The notes under the pieces are model-generated. The model saw only the letters and a list, made by a program, of their open reading frames with translations. It had not been told where the DNA came from and searched no databases. DNA of 56,814 nucleotides, from assembly GCF_004912195.1 (NCBI RefSeq), contig NZ_STGW01000002.1, forward strand, positions 210,989 to 267,802, read 5' to 3'. The stretch is from Nocardioides caeni. Lineage in GTDB: Bacteria > Actinomycetota > Actinomycetes > Propionibacteriales > Nocardioidaceae. A program made the position numbers and the translations under genes. Shown here piece after piece: positions 23,156 through 33,262 of this stretch (the stretch's first letter is position 1; each line of letters begins with the position of its first letter).

Positions 23156-24181
23156 TCAGCGCGCGGCGGAACCCTCGGTGTAGTCGTCGTCTTGCTGCTT
23201 CCACGAGAAGTGGCCGCGCAGGGTCTTGCCGACGGCCTCGATCGGGTGGGCGGCGCCCTTGGCACGCAGCTCGAGGAACTCCTTGCCGCCGTTGTCCTGG
23301 TCGGCGATGAAGCGCTCGGCGAAGGCGCCGGACTGGATGTCGGCGAGGACGGCCTGCATGTTGGCCTTGACCGACGGGTCGATGACGCGCGGGCCGGAGA
23401 CGTAGTCGCCGTACTCAGCGGTGTCGGAGACCGACCAGCGCTGCTTGGCGATGCCGCCCTCCCACATGAGGTCGACGATCAGCTTGAGCTCGTGGAGCAC
23501 CTCGAAGTAGGCGATCTCGCCCTGGTAGCCGGCCTCGGTCAGCGTCTCGTAGCCGTACTGGATCAGCTGGGACACACCACCGCAGAGGACGGCCTGCTCA
23601 CCGAACAGGTCGGTCTCGGTCTCCTCGGTGAAGGTGGTCTTGATGACGCCGGCGCGGGTGCCGCCGATGCCCTTGGCGTAGGACTTCGCGAGGTCCCAGG
23701 CCTTGCCCGAGGCGTCCTGCTCGACGGCGATGATGTCCGGGATGTCGCGGCCGGCGACGTACTCGCGGCGCACCGTGTGGCCGGGGGCCTTCGGCGCCAC
23801 CATGATGACGTCGACACCCTCCGGGGCCTTGATGTAGCCGAAGCGGATGTTGAAGCCGTGGCCGAAGACGAGGGTGTCGCCCGCGGCGAGGTGGGGGGCG
23901 ATCTCCTCGGCGTAGATCGTGCGCTGGAACTGGTCGGGCGCGAGGATGACGATGACGTCGGCCTCCTCGACCGCCTCGGCGACGGGCAGGACCTTGAGGC
24001 CCTCCTCCTCCGCCTTCGCGATGCTCTTGGAGCCCGGGCGCAGGCCGACGCGGACGTCGACGCCGGAGTCGCGCAGGTTCAGCGCGTGGGCGTGGCCCTG
24101 GCTGCCGTAACCGATGACGGCGACGTGCTTGCCCTGGATCAGGGACAGGTCGGCGTCGTCGTCGTAGAACATCTCAGCCAC
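23156..24181 (-). CDS. ilvC: Ketol-acid reductoisomerase
   Basis: 341 aa, the normal length of the class I enzyme. It converts 2-acetolactate and 2-aceto-2-hydroxybutyrate to the dihydroxy acids with NADPH and Mg. The Rossmann motif is [17 protein letters not shown], and the Mg/catalytic region carries [23 protein letters not shown] with conserved Asp/Glu; SGPRVI follows. It is the third gene of ilvBNC, 99 bp after ilvN. The C-terminus extends a little ([13 protein letters not shown]), as in other actinobacteria. Confidence 0.97.
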   Translation of the reverse strand: MAEMFYDDDADLSLIQGKHVAVIGYGSQGHAHALNLRDSGVDVRVGLRPGSKSIAKAEEEGLKVLPVAEAVEEADVIVILAPDQFQRTIYAEEIAPHLAAGDTLVFGHGFNIRFGYIKAPEGVDVIMVAPKAPGHTVRREYVAGRDIPDIIAVEQDASGKAWDLAKSYAKGIGGTRAGVIKTTFTEETETDLFGEQAVLCGGVSQLIQYGYETLTEAGYQGEIAYFEVLHELKLIVDLMWEGGIAKQRWSVSDTAEYGDYVSGPRVIDPSVKANMQAVLADIQSGAFAERFIADQDNGGKEFLELRAKGAAHPIEAVGKTLRGHFSWKQQDDDYTEGSAAR

Positions 24182-24280
24182 TGGGGCTCTCCTTGCTGGG
24201 TTGGGGTTGGTGCGGATGCTGCGGGCGTCTCGTGAGGCAAGCTGTGCAAGCTCCTCGACGACCGGTGCTGCAGGAACGGG

Positions 24281-24820
24281 TCAGGCGTGGGCGGCGCGGG
24301 GCACGGGGACGGCGACTGGCTTGCCGCGCTCGGAGATCGACCGGGAGCCGCGGCTGATGGCCACCATGCCGGACTGGACGAGCTCGCGGATGCCGAAGGG
24401 CTCCAGGACCTTGAGGAAGTCGGCGATCTTGGCCGAGTTGCCGACGACCTGGACGGTCACGGCGTCGGGAGCCACGTCGATGACCTTGGCCTTGAAGAGC
24501 TGGACGACGTCGAGGACCTCGCTGCGGTTCTCGTTGGTCGCCCCGACCTTGACCAGCACCAGCTCGCGGGTGACGGAGGCGGCCGGGTCGAGCTCGACGA
24601 TCTTGATGACCTCGACCAGCTTGTTGAGCTGCTTGGTCACCTGCTCCAGGGGCGAGGACTCGACGTTGACCACGATGGTCATCCTCGAGATCTCGTCGTT
24701 CTCCGTCGGGCCGACTGCGAGGGACTCGATGTTGAAGCCGCGACGGCTGAACAGCGCGGAGATCCGGGCCAGGACGCCGGGCTTGTCCTCGACGAGGACG
24801 GACAGGGTGTGCTGGGCCAT
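24281..24820 (-). CDS. ilvN: Acetolactate synthase small (regulatory) subunit
   Basis: 179 aa, ATG at 24820, two bases after the ilvB stop. An N-terminal ACT domain (LSVLVEDKPGVLARISALFSRRGFNIESLAVGPTEN) binds the end-product valine in this family, and the C-terminal half has the ALS small-subunit domain (PFGIRELVQSGMVAISRGSRSI). It activates the catalytic subunit IlvB and gives it feedback sensitivity. Confidence 0.96.
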   Translation of the reverse strand: MAQHTLSVLVEDKPGVLARISALFSRRGFNIESLAVGPTENDEISRMTIVVNVESSPLEQVTKQLNKLVEVIKIVELDPAASVTRELVLVKVGATNENRSEVLDVVQLFKAKVIDVAPDAVTVQVVGNSAKIADFLKVLEPFGIRELVQSGMVAISRGSRSISERGKPVAVPVPRAAHA

Positions 24821-24822
24821 CT

Positions 24823-26583
24823 CTACAGGTCATCCTCGTCGAACTGGGGCGCGAGGTCGCGCGCGTACTTGATGTCATCGTTGCTGGTGCCGGCGGCGAC
24901 CATCGGCCACACCATCGCGTCGCGGTGCACCCGGAAGTCGACGACGACCGGCACGTCGTTGATCTCCATCGCCTTCTGGATCGTGGCGTCCACGTCCTCC
25001 GGGGACTCGCACGCCAGGCCCACGCAACCGTAGGCGTCGGCGAGCTTCACGAAGTCCGGGATCCGCTTGGAGTGCAGGTCGGTGTTGGAATAGCGGCTGT
25101 TGTAGAACAGGGTCTGCCACTGCCGCACCATGCCGAGCGACTCGTTGTTGATGATCGCCACCTTGATCGGGATGTTGTTGATCGCGCAGGTGGCCAGCTC
25201 CTGGTTGGTCATCTGGAAGCAGCCGTCGCCGTCCACCGCCCACACCGTCTGGTCCGGCATCGCGACCTTGGCGCCCATCGCTCCCGGAACCGCGAAGCCC
25301 ATCGTCCCCAGGCCGCCGGAGTTGATCCAGGTGTTGGGGCGCTCGTAGTTGACGAACTGCGCCGCCCACATCTGGTGCTGGCCCACACCCGCGGTGTAGA
25401 TCGTGTTGTCACCGGAGATCACGCCGAGGCGCTCGATGACGTACTGCGGGGCCAGACCGCCGTCGGTGGGCTTGTCGTAGCCGAGGGCGTACTTCTGCTT
25501 GACGCCGGCGCAGAACTGGACCCAGCCCTCGTAGTCGCCGGTGTTGCCGGCGTCGGCCTCGGTGCGCAGGGTGGTGATCAGGTCGACCAGGACCTCGCGC
25601 ACGTCGCCCACGATCGGGACGTCGGCGTGCCGGTTCTTGCCGATCTCCGCAGGGTCGATGTCGGCGTGGATGATCTTCGCGCCGGGCGCGAACGAGTCGA
25701 GGTTGCCGGTGACCCGGTCGTCGAAGCGGGCGCCGAGGCTGATGATCAGGTCGCTCTTCTGCAGCGCGGCGACCGCGGCGACCGTGCCGTGCATGCCCGG
25801 CATGCCGAGGTGCTGCGGGTGGCTGTCGGGGAACGCGCCGCGCGCCATCAGCGTCGTGACCACCGGGATGCCGGTGAGCTCGGCCAGGGTCGCGAGCTCC
25901 TTCGACGCACCCGAGCGGATGGTGCCGCCGCCGACGTAGAGGACCGGCTTGCGGGCGTCGAGGATCAGACGGGCCGCCTCGCGGATCTGCTTGGCGTGCG
26001 GTCGGGTCACCGGTCGGTAGCCCGGCAGGTTGATCTCGGTGGGCCAGTCGAAGCCGGTCGTCGACTGCAGCGCCGACTTCGTGACGTCGACCAGGACCGG
26101 GCCGGGTCGACCGGTCGAGGCGATGTGGAACGCCTCCGCGATCTTCGTCGGGATCTCGGCGGGGTCGGTGACCAGGAAGTTGTGCTTGGTGATCGGCATC
26201 GTGATGCCGCGGATGTCGGCCTCCTGGAAGGCGTCCGTCCCGATCAGCGCCGCGCCGACCTGGCCCGTGATCGCGACCATCGGGACCGAGTCCATGTGAG
26301 CGTCGGCCAGCGGGGTGACCAGGTTGGTCGCGCCCGGGCCGGAGGTCGCCATGCACACGCCGACCCGGCCCGACGCCGAGGCGTAGCCCTGCGCGGCATG
26401 GCCGGCGCCCTGCTCGTGCCGGACGAGGATGTGACGGATGCTGCTGTCCATCAGGGGGTCGTAGGCCGGGAGGATCGCGCCGCCCGGGATCCCGAAGATG
26501 TCGGTCACCCCGGCTGCCTCCAGCGAGCGGACGAGACTCTGCGCCCCGGTGATCGACTCGCCCGAGCCCTGCTGCTCAGTCAT
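24823..26583 (-). CDS. ilvB: Acetolactate synthase large (catalytic) subunit
   Basis: 586 aa, ATG at 26583. It is a thiamine-diphosphate enzyme that condenses pyruvate with pyruvate or 2-oxobutyrate. The PYR domain holds the catalytic Glu in [16 protein letters not shown], the FAD/middle region spans about residues 190-340, and the PP domain carries the Mg-diphosphate motif [15 protein letters not shown]. It is the first gene of ilvBNC and lies behind a transcription attenuator at 26651-26745, so it should respond to branched-chain amino acid supply. Confidence 0.97.
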   Translation of the reverse strand: MTEQQGSGESITGAQSLVRSLEAAGVTDIFGIPGGAILPAYDPLMDSSIRHILVRHEQGAGHAAQGYASASGRVGVCMATSGPGATNLVTPLADAHMDSVPMVAITGQVGAALIGTDAFQEADIRGITMPITKHNFLVTDPAEIPTKIAEAFHIASTGRPGPVLVDVTKSALQSTTGFDWPTEINLPGYRPVTRPHAKQIREAARLILDARKPVLYVGGGTIRSGASKELATLAELTGIPVVTTLMARGAFPDSHPQHLGMPGMHGTVAAVAALQKSDLIISLGARFDDRVTGNLDSFAPGAKIIHADIDPAEIGKNRHADVPIVGDVREVLVDLITTLRTEADAGNTGDYEGWVQFCAGVKQKYALGYDKPTDGGLAPQYVIERLGVISGDNTIYTAGVGQHQMWAAQFVNYERPNTWINSGGLGTMGFAVPGAMGAKVAMPDQTVWAVDGDGCFQMTNQELATCAINNIPIKVAIINNESLGMVRQWQTLFYNSRYSNTDLHSKRIPDFVKLADAYGCVGLACESPEDVDATIQKAMEINDVPVVVDFRVHRDAMVWPMVAAGTSNDDIKYARDLAPQFDEDDL

Positions 26584-26650
26584 CCGGCTGTTCCTTCTCT
26601 CCTGGGTGCTGCGTGGCGCTGCTGGTCACGACTATCAGATCTTGCTCAAC

Positions 26651-26682
26651 AAAAAACCCCTCGGTTGCGAGGCAACGAGGGG
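26651..26682 (-). terminator. ilvB attenuator terminator
   Basis: On the minus strand CCCCTCGTTGC pairs with GCAACCGAGGGG around the loop CTC (one bulged G), followed by a run of six T. This is a textbook intrinsic terminator, rare in this GC-rich window, and it lies between the leader peptide and ilvB rather than behind a gene. Confidence 0.9.
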
Positions 26683-26703
26683 TGGACGCGCAGGCCGATC
26701 GGG

Positions 26704-26745
26704 TCAGCGGGCGCGTCCGGTGCGTACGAGGAGCTGGTCATGCAT
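26704..26745 (-). CDS. ilvL: ilvB leader peptide
   Basis: This is a 13-codon frame, MHDQLLVRTGRAR, ending 22 bases before the attenuator stem. It contains consecutive Leu-Leu-Val codons, the regulatory amino acids of the pathway, in a good position for ribosome stalling to decide between terminator and antiterminator. No Shine-Dalgarno sequence is visible, so the leader may be translated from a leaderless or near-leaderless transcript. The gene is too short for similarity searches; the call rests on position and codon content. Confidence 0.75.
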   Translation of the reverse strand: MHDQLLVRTGRAR

Positions 26746-26907
26746 GCAAGCCAGCGTACGCCGTTGCACGTCGTGCCGTCGAATAAGTGTCCCACCTGGT
26801 CCCAGATGGCAAGACGGCGGTCTCAGATCCTGTCCCGGCGATCACGACCCCGACGAACGCCGGCGCGGGCCGGTGTGACCGCGCCCACACCTGCTCGTTG
26901 GTCGGGC

Positions 26908-27918
26908 ATGCCCCTGCGGACCCCCTCCACCCTGTTGACCCTCGCCGGCCTGCTGGCCGCGCCGCTGATCGCCGCCGCCGTGCCCGGCTCGCCCACGGCT
27001 GCCGCGGCGCAGGCAGCCCCGGTGGCGGCGAAGGCAGCGCCGCCCCGCTATCAGGAGTACGTCGCGCTCGGGGACTCGTGGTCCGCGGACGTGGTCCTCC
27101 TCGACGCGAACGGCCTCCCGGACACCACCCACGTGCCGATCGACTGCGTGCAGTCGCACACCAACTACCCCAAGCTGGTGGCACGCCGGCTCGGCGTGAA
27201 GACCTTCCGCGACGCGACCTGCGGCTCGGCGACGACGGACCACTTCACGAAGCCGCAGAGCCTGCCGCTGGGCGGGAAGAACCCGCCTCAGTTCGACCGG
27301 CTGACGCGGCGCACGGACCTCGTCACGATGGGCATCGGGGGCAACGACGCCGGCATCGCCAGCGGTGCCCTGTCCTGCATCTCCCTGCTCCCGATCGGGA
27401 TCCCCACGCCGACGCTGCCGCTCCCGGACATCGTCCCGCTGATCGGCAACTCCACGCTCCCGCTCGGGGCCTGCAAGGAGCGCTTCACCGCCGGCGGGGT
27501 CGACCGCCTGGCCGCCAACATCGCGCGCTCGGAGAACAAGGTCGTCCGCGCGCTGCGCGAGGTCCACCGTCGCTCACCGAAGGCGCGGATCCTGCTCGTC
27601 AACTACCTGGACGCCATCCCCGCCCAGGGCTGTTGGCCGATCGTCCCGATCACCAACTCCGACATGGCCTACCTGCACGGCGTCTTCGCCAAGCTCAACC
27701 GCATGCTCGCCCGGGCCGCGCGGCGGGGCGGCGCCGAGCTCGTCGACACCCACCCGCTCAGCCGCGGCCACGACGTCTGCGCGCCGGCGACGGAGCGCTA
27801 CGTCGAGGGCCTCGGCGTCCTGTCGCTCAACGACCTCGCGATCGCGGTGCCGGCCCACCCCAACTCCGCGGGGGCCCGGTCCCAGGCCGCGTCGGTGCTG
27901 CGGCAGCTGCGCCGCTGA
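26908..27918 (+). CDS. Secreted SGNH/GDSL hydrolase
   Basis: 336 aa; the ATG at 26908 is chosen because it begins a proper signal peptide (LRTPSTLLTLAGLLAAPLIAAAV, cleavage near AAAAQA). The catalytic blocks are visible: YVALGDSWSA (nucleophile Ser), VTMGIGGNDAG (block III Asn), and the C-terminal AVPAHPNSAG with the catalytic His. Six or more Cys suggest disulfides. It resembles actinobacterial extracellular lipases of the Streptomyces SGNH type. No Shine-Dalgarno is evident before the chosen start, and longer frames upstream are unconvincing. It faces away from the ilvB leader. Confidence 0.9.
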   Translation: MPLRTPSTLLTLAGLLAAPLIAAAVPGSPTAAAAQAAPVAAKAAPPRYQEYVALGDSWSADVVLLDANGLPDTTHVPIDCVQSHTNYPKLVARRLGVKTFRDATCGSATTDHFTKPQSLPLGGKNPPQFDRLTRRTDLVTMGIGGNDAGIASGALSCISLLPIGIPTPTLPLPDIVPLIGNSTLPLGACKERFTAGGVDRLAANIARSENKVVRALREVHRRSPKARILLVNYLDAIPAQGCWPIVPITNSDMAYLHGVFAKLNRMLARAARRGGAELVDTHPLSRGHDVCAPATERYVEGLGVLSLNDLAIAVPAHPNSAGARSQAASVLRQLRR

Positions 27919-27928
27919 CGACCAGCGG

Positions 27929-28345
27929 TCAGGGCAGCACCGACTGCCCGATCTCGCCCGGGTTCCACGCGATCTCCCACCGGAACCCGTCGGGATCGGC
28001 GAAGTAGCCGGTGTAGCCACCCCACTCGCGTTCGGTCCCCGAGGACACCTCGGCGGCTCCCGCCGCTCGGGCCTCGTCCAGGACGGCGTCGACCCCTGCG
28101 GGCGTCGCGACGTTGTGGGCCAGTGTGATCGGCGGGATGCCGCCCGTGGCCACGGCGCCGCCCACCTCGGCGACGAACTGGTCGCGGTCCCACAGCGACA
28201 GCACGAGCCGCTCCCCCGCGCGGATCATCAGCACCTCGCCCGGGACGTCGAGCTCCGGTCGCCAGCCGAGTCCCTCGACGTAGAAGCGACGGCTCGCGTC
28301 GAGGTCGGCGACGGCGAGGGTGACGAAGCTGATCCGCGGGTCCAT
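27929..28345 (-). CDS. VOC-family (glyoxalase-like) protein
   Basis: 138 aa. It has two beta-alpha-beta-beta-beta modules typical of vicinal-oxygen-chelate proteins: ISFVTLAVADLDASRRFYVEGLGW at the N-terminus and GYTGYFADPDGFRWEIAWNPG at the C-terminus. These carry the usual metal-site strands, although the His of the first strand is not evident. It is the last gene of a run reading ilvD-PNPOx-GNAT-VOC with gaps of only a few bases. The substrate is unknown. Confidence 0.9.
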   Translation of the reverse strand: MDPRISFVTLAVADLDASRRFYVEGLGWRPELDVPGEVLMIRAGERLVLSLWDRDQFVAEVGGAVATGGIPPITLAHNVATPAGVDAVLDEARAAGAAEVSSGTEREWGGYTGYFADPDGFRWEIAWNPGEIGQSVLP

Positions 28346-28354
28346 GGGACCGAG

Positions 28355-29062
28355 TCAAGCACCGACCGCGGACAGCGCGGTCCGCTGCACCCCGTCGTCG
28401 TCGAAGTTCGACGGCGCCAGCCACGCCTCGTGGGCCGACCGCACGGCCGGCCACTCGTCGTCGGTGACCGAGAACCAGTCGGTGTCACGGCTGCGGCCCT
28501 GGGTGACCATGTGGTGGCGGAAGCGACCCTCGGCCACGAACCCGAGCCGTGCCGCCGCGCGCCGGGAGGGCTCGTTGAGGCTGTCGCACTTCCACTCGAA
28601 CCGCCGGTAGCCGAGGTCGTCGAAGGCATGGCGCATCAGCAGGTGGATCGCCTCGGTCGCCGCCCGGGTGCGCTGCAGGGTCCTGCCGAGGAGGACCCCC
28701 GCCACCTCGACCTGGCCGTGCGCCTCCTCGATCCGGGCGTACGACGCCACCCCGGTCGCCCGACCGGACCGCTCCCCCTCCAGCGGCACGAGCGCGAAGG
28801 TCACCAGGTCCGGCGACTCGAGCAGCCCGGCGAGGTGCATCCACAGTGTCGGCAGCGTGGTGGGGCGCGGGACGGGGCGGTAGGTCCACAGGTCGCCGTC
28901 GTCCTCGCCGCAGGTGGCGGCGAAGAGGTCGGCGTAGTGCGCCGAGGTGAGGGGCCGTACCTCGACGTACCGTCCCGCGAGCACGGCCGGCTCGGGTCGC
29001 GGCCGGGGCTCCCACCCCGGCACCGGGGCGCCGACGGGCTGGACCTGGTCGCCGGTCGTCAT
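28355..29062 (-). CDS. GNAT acetyltransferase, RimJ/RimL-like
   Basis: 235 aa, ATG overlapping the previous stop by one base (TGATG). The GNAT fold shows the acetyl-CoA loop region LLGRTLQRTRAATEAIHLLMRHAF and the RimL-type signature YRRFEWKCDSLNEPSRRAAARLGFVAEGRFR. The C-terminal half, VTQGRSRDTDWFSVTDDEW, is conserved in protein or small-molecule N-acetyltransferases of the RimJ/RimL branch. The physiological acceptor is unknown. Confidence 0.9.
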   Translation of the reverse strand: MTTGDQVQPVGAPVPGWEPRPRPEPAVLAGRYVEVRPLTSAHYADLFAATCGEDDGDLWTYRPVPRPTTLPTLWMHLAGLLESPDLVTFALVPLEGERSGRATGVASYARIEEAHGQVEVAGVLLGRTLQRTRAATEAIHLLMRHAFDDLGYRRFEWKCDSLNEPSRRAAARLGFVAEGRFRHHMVTQGRSRDTDWFSVTDDEWPAVRSAHEAWLAPSNFDDDGVQRTALSAVGA

Positions 29063-29652
29063 CAGGACGACTCGACGGCCGGCTCGACGGGCGGCTCCAC
29101 GGGCGGGTCGAAGTCGTAGGCCGGGAGGCCGTCGATGCTGGTCCGGTTCTTGCGGCGCCGGTAGTCGGCCGAGCCCTCGACGCCCTGGCGCCCGAAGTAG
29201 GACTGCAGCAGCTCCCGCTCCCCGACGTAGTCCATCAGCGGCACGCCGTAGCCGCAGGAGTCGGAGACGCGCTCGATGTCGACCACGACGACGGCGCGGG
29301 CGCCCGGCAGGTCGACGAAGAGCGGCTCGAGCAGGACGTACTCGTCGTCATAGCGGGTCACGATGCGGCCCTGGCCGTGGAAGCGGACGATGTTGGGCGC
29401 GCCCTCGAAGGCGCAGAACATCACCGTGACGCGACCGTTCTCCCGCAGGTGGGCGATGGTCTCGCTGCCACTGCCCGAGGTCTCGAGCCAGGCGAAGGTG
29501 TGCTCGTCGAGCACCCGGAAGGTGCCGGGGATGCCCCGGGGCGAGACGTTGACGCGGCCGTCCCGGGCGAGCGGGGCGGTCGCGACGAAGAACATCTTCT
29601 GGCTGTCGACGAACTCGCGCAGGCGGCCGGAGACGCTGGGGTGGACCTTCAC
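29062..29652 (-). CDS. Pyridoxamine 5'-phosphate oxidase-family flavoprotein
   Basis: 196 aa from a GTG at 29652 that overlaps the ilvD stop (GTGA); a longer frame upstream is an antisense-like extension within ilvD. The split-barrel fold is visible: [21 protein letters not shown], then [35 protein letters not shown], which is the FMN/F420-binding region of the PNPOx-like family. Such proteins bind FMN, F420 or haem; the type here cannot be decided. It is translationally coupled to the ilvD1 gene. Confidence 0.88.
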   Translation of the reverse strand: MKVHPSVSGRLREFVDSQKMFFVATAPLARDGRVNVSPRGIPGTFRVLDEHTFAWLETSGSGSETIAHLRENGRVTVMFCAFEGAPNIVRFHGQGRIVTRYDDEYVLLEPLFVDLPGARAVVVVDIERVSDSCGYGVPLMDYVGERELLQSYFGRQGVEGSADYRRRKNRTSIDGLPAYDFDPPVEPPVEPAVESS

Positions 29653-31334
29653 CAGGATGTCACCGCGCCGACGGCGGCGGACTGGACGGTGCGGGCGTAC
29701 TTGCCGAGCACCCCGCGGGTGTACTTCGGGGGAAGCGGCTCCCAACCGACCCGGCGCGCCGCGAGCTCGGACTCGTCGACGGCGAGCTCCAACGTGCGGT
29801 TGGCGACGTCGAGGGTGATCCTGTCGCCGTCCCGCACGAAGGCGATCGGACCGCCGTCGACGGCCTCGGGGGCGATGTGGCCCACGCAGAGGCCGGTCGT
29901 GCCGCCGGAGAAGCGACCGTCGGTGACCAGCACGACGTCCTTGCCGAGTCCGGCTCCCTTGATCGCGCCGGTGATGGCGAGCATCTCCCGCATGCCGGGG
30001 CCGCCCTTGGGGCCCTCGTAGCGGATCACGACGACGTCGCCGGACACGATGAGGCCCTGCTCCAGAGCGTCCATCGCCGCGCGCTCGCCGTCGAAGACCC
30101 GCGCGGTGCCGGCATAGACCGAGTCGTCGAAGCCGGCGCTCTTGACGACCGCGCCCTCCGGAGCGAGCGAGCCCTTGAGGATGGTCAACCCACCGCTCTG
30201 GTGGATCGGGGCGTCGAGCGGCCGGATGACCGTGCCGTCGACAGCCGGCGGCGCGAGCGCCTCGAGGTTCTCGGCCATCGTCCTGCCGGTGACGGTCAGG
30301 CAGTCGCCGTGCATCAGGCCGGCGTCCAACAGGGTCCGCATGACCATCGGGATGCCGCCGATCTTGTCGACGTCGTTCATCACGTACTTGCCGAACGGCT
30401 TCATGTCGGCCAGGTGCGGCACCTTGTCGCCGATCCGGTTGAAGTCGTCGAGGCTCAGCTCGACCTCGGCCTCGTTGGCGATGGCGAGCAGGTGGAGGAC
30501 GGCGTTGGTGGAGCCGCCGAGGGCCATCACGACGGCGATGGCGTTCTCGAACGCCTCGCGCGTCATGATCTGGCGGGCGGTGATGCCCTGGCGCAGCAGG
30601 TTGACCACAGCCTCCCCCGACCGGTGCGCGAAGCCATCACGGCGACGGTCCACTGCCGGCGGAGCGGCGCTGCCCGGCAGCGACATGCCCAGCGCCTCGC
30701 CGACCGACGCCATCGTGTTGGCGGTGTACATGCCGCCGCAGGCCCCCTCGCCCGGACAGATCGCCCGCTCGATGCGGTCGACCTCCTCACGCGTGATCTT
30801 GCCCGCCAGACACGCGCCGACCGCCTCGAAGGCGTCGATGATCGTCACGTCCCGGCCGTCGACCTGACCGGGCATGATCGAGCCGGCGTAGAGGAACACG
30901 CTGGCGAGGTCGAGCCGCGCCGCCGCCATCAGCATGCCGGGCAGCGACTTGTCGCAGCCCGCGAGCAGGACCGAGCCGTCGAGCCGCTCGGCGTTCATGA
31001 CGACCTCGACGGAGTCGGCGATGACCTCACGAGAGACGAGCGAGAAGTGCATCCCCTCGTGGCCCATCGAGATGCCGTCGGAGACCGAGATGGTCCCGAA
31101 CTCCAGCGGGTAGCCGCCGGCCGCGTGCACGCCGTTCTTCACGGCCTTGGCGAGCCGGTCCAGCGACAGGTTGCAGGGGGTGATCTCGTTCCAGCTGGAC
31201 GCGACGCCGATCTGCGACTTGGCGAAGTCCGCGTCACCCATCCCGACCGCGCGGAGCATGCCACGGGCGGCCGCCTTCTCGAGGCCGTCGGTGACGTCGC
31301 GCGAACGGGGCTTGATGTCGGGGGCGTCGCTCAT
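29649..31334 (-). CDS. ilvD: Dihydroxy-acid dehydratase, [2Fe-2S] type
   Basis: 561 aa. It dehydrates 2,3-dihydroxy-isovalerate and -methylvalerate to the 2-oxo acids of valine and isoleucine synthesis. The cluster ligands are C54 (EITPCNLSL), C127 (AGCDKSLPG) and C199 ([14 protein letters not shown]); a Cys at the first place marks the [2Fe-2S] form, as in mycobacterial IlvD. The active-site Ser region [19 protein letters not shown] is intact. It is directly downstream of a second, different ilvD and upstream of three short genes coupled to it. Confidence 0.95.
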   Translation of the reverse strand: MSDAPDIKPRSRDVTDGLEKAAARGMLRAVGMGDADFAKSQIGVASSWNEITPCNLSLDRLAKAVKNGVHAAGGYPLEFGTISVSDGISMGHEGMHFSLVSREVIADSVEVVMNAERLDGSVLLAGCDKSLPGMLMAAARLDLASVFLYAGSIMPGQVDGRDVTIIDAFEAVGACLAGKITREEVDRIERAICPGEGACGGMYTANTMASVGEALGMSLPGSAAPPAVDRRRDGFAHRSGEAVVNLLRQGITARQIMTREAFENAIAVVMALGGSTNAVLHLLAIANEAEVELSLDDFNRIGDKVPHLADMKPFGKYVMNDVDKIGGIPMVMRTLLDAGLMHGDCLTVTGRTMAENLEALAPPAVDGTVIRPLDAPIHQSGGLTILKGSLAPEGAVVKSAGFDDSVYAGTARVFDGERAAMDALEQGLIVSGDVVVIRYEGPKGGPGMREMLAITGAIKGAGLGKDVVLVTDGRFSGGTTGLCVGHIAPEAVDGGPIAFVRDGDRITLDVANRTLELAVDESELAARRVGWEPLPPKYTRGVLGKYARTVQSAAVGAVTSW

Positions 31335-31377
31335 GCCCCAAGGCTAGAGGAGTGTCTGGACGTCGTACGGCGCCGGA

Positions 31378-33225
31378 TCAGTCCGGGACGCGCCGGTAGG
31401 CACCGTCGGACGCGGCCGTGGCCATGGAGGCGTAGGCGCGCAGGGCTGCGGACACCGGCCGCTGCCGGTCGAGCGGGGTGTAGGGCCGCTCGCGCTTCTC
31501 CTGCAGCACCCGGCGCTCGGACAGCGTGTGGTCGTCGATGTCGAGGTGGATCGAGCGGTTCGGGATGTCGATCGAGATCGGGTCGCCGTCCTCGATGAGG
31601 GCGATCAGGCCCCCGCCGGCCGCCTCGGGTGAGATGTGGCCGATCGAGAGCCCGCTGGTGCCGCCGGAGAAGCGTCCGTCGGTGATGAGCGCGCACTTCG
31701 CACCCAGACCGCGTCCCTTGAGGAAGGCCGTCGGATAGAGCATCTCCTGCATGCCGGGGCCGCCCTTCGGGCCCTCGTAGCGGATGACGACCACGTGGCC
31801 GGCGTCGACCTTCTTGGCCAGGATGCCCTCGACCGCGTCGTCCTGGGACTCGAAGACGATCGCGGTGCCGTGGAAGGTCAACGCCTCCTCGGCCACCCCG
31901 GCGGTCTTGACGACACAGCCGTCGACGGCGACGTTGCCGGTGAGGATCGCGAGACCACCGTCGGCGGAGTAGGCGTGCTCGACGTCGCGGATGCAGCCCT
32001 CGGCCGCATCGGTGTCGAGGGTGCCCCAGCGGTTCTCGGTCGAGAACGGCTCGGTCGTCCGGACACCGCCGGGCGCGGCCTGGAACAGCTCGAGCGCCTC
32101 GGCCGACGGGGACTCCGCACGGATGTCCCACCGGCCGAGCCAGCTGTCGAGGTCGGGCGAGTGGACGGAGTGGACGCCCTCCTTGAGCGCGCCGCCGCGG
32201 CGCAGCTCTCCGAGCAGGGCAGGGATGCCGCCGGCCCGGTGGACGTCCTCCATGTGGAACTTCGGCGAGTTGGGCGCGACCTTGCTCAGGCAGGGCACAC
32301 GCCGCGAGATCGCGTCGATGTCGTGGACGTCGAAGTCGAGCTCGGCCTCGCGGGCGGCGGCGAGCAGGTGCAGCACGGTGTTGGTCGAGCCGCCCATCGC
32401 GACGTCGAGCGCGACGGCGTTCTCGAAGGCGTCGCGGTTGGCGATGTTGCGTGGCAGGACCGACTCGTCGTCCTCGTCGTAGTAGCGGCGACACAGGTCC
32501 ATCACGACCCGGCCGGCCTCCTCGAAGAGGGCGCGACGCTTGGCGTGCGTGGCCAGGGTCGAGCCGTTGCCCGGCAAGGAGAGGCCGATCGCCTCGGTCA
32601 GGCAGTTCATCGAGTTGGCCGTGAACATGCCCGAGCAGGAGCCGCAGGTCGGGCAGGCCGACCGTTCGATGGTGTCGAGGAGCTCGTCGCTGACGGCGTC
32701 GTTGGCCGACGCGGCCATCGCGTCGACCAGGTCGAGCTTGGAGTGGACGATCCCCTCGATCGCCGTGGTCTTGCCGGCCTCCATCGGGCCGCCGGAGACG
32801 AAGACGACCGGGATGTTGAGCCGCAACGCGGCGAGCAGCATGCCGGGCGTGATCTTGTCGCAGTTGGAGATGCACACGATCGCGTCCGCGCAGTGCGCCT
32901 GGACCATGTATTCGACCGCGTCGGCGATCAGCTCGCGGCTGGGCAGCGAGTAGAGCATCCCGCCGTGACCCATCGCGATGCCGTCGTCGACGGCGATGGT
33001 GTTGAACTCCTTCGCCACGCCTCCGGACGCGACCACGGACTCCGCGACGATCTTGCCCAGGTCACGCAGGTGGACGTGACCGGGGACGAACTCGGTGAAG
33101 GAGTTCGCGATGGCGACGATCGGCTTGCCGAAGTCCGAGTCGGTCATCCCGGTCGCGCGCCAGAGGGCACGCGCACCGGCCATGTTGCGGCCCGAGGTGG
33201 ACGTCGCTGAGCGCAGGGTGGGCAT
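31378..33225 (-). CDS. ilvD: Dihydroxy-acid dehydratase, Escherichia coli type
   Basis: 615 aa, close to the 616 aa of E. coli IlvD. The first cluster position reads FVPGHVH and has no Cys; C122 ([11 protein letters not shown]) and [16 protein letters not shown] near 191-200 are present. This is the pattern of the oxygen-sensitive [4Fe-4S] enzyme. The catalytic loop [19 protein letters not shown] is intact. It lies 43 bp upstream of the other ilvD in the same direction. Two IlvD types side by side suggest either switching with oxygen or iron supply, or that one acts on sugar acids; sequence alone favours true IlvD for this copy. Confidence 0.93.
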   Translation of the reverse strand: MPTLRSATSTSGRNMAGARALWRATGMTDSDFGKPIVAIANSFTEFVPGHVHLRDLGKIVAESVVASGGVAKEFNTIAVDDGIAMGHGGMLYSLPSRELIADAVEYMVQAHCADAIVCISNCDKITPGMLLAALRLNIPVVFVSGGPMEAGKTTAIEGIVHSKLDLVDAMAASANDAVSDELLDTIERSACPTCGSCSGMFTANSMNCLTEAIGLSLPGNGSTLATHAKRRALFEEAGRVVMDLCRRYYDEDDESVLPRNIANRDAFENAVALDVAMGGSTNTVLHLLAAAREAELDFDVHDIDAISRRVPCLSKVAPNSPKFHMEDVHRAGGIPALLGELRRGGALKEGVHSVHSPDLDSWLGRWDIRAESPSAEALELFQAAPGGVRTTEPFSTENRWGTLDTDAAEGCIRDVEHAYSADGGLAILTGNVAVDGCVVKTAGVAEEALTFHGTAIVFESQDDAVEGILAKKVDAGHVVVIRYEGPKGGPGMQEMLYPTAFLKGRGLGAKCALITDGRFSGGTSGLSIGHISPEAAGGGLIALIEDGDPISIDIPNRSIHLDIDDHTLSERRVLQEKRERPYTPLDRQRPVSAALRAYASMATAASDGAYRRVPD

Positions 33226-33262
33226 GCTTCAAGGCTACGCGGGCCTGCCCCGGTGATCTCCC

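Noticed and set aside
26584..26760. T-box riboswitch in front of ilvB
   Set aside because: No T-box bulge sequence or specifier loop is seen; the Leu-Leu-Val leader peptide plus terminator explains the region as ribosome-mediated attenuation.
24925..26900. Long plus-strand frame opposite ilvB
   Set aside because: It is antisense to ilvB, has Arg/Asp/Val-rich composition typical of shadow frames, and only its end (from 26908) is the real SGNH hydrolase.
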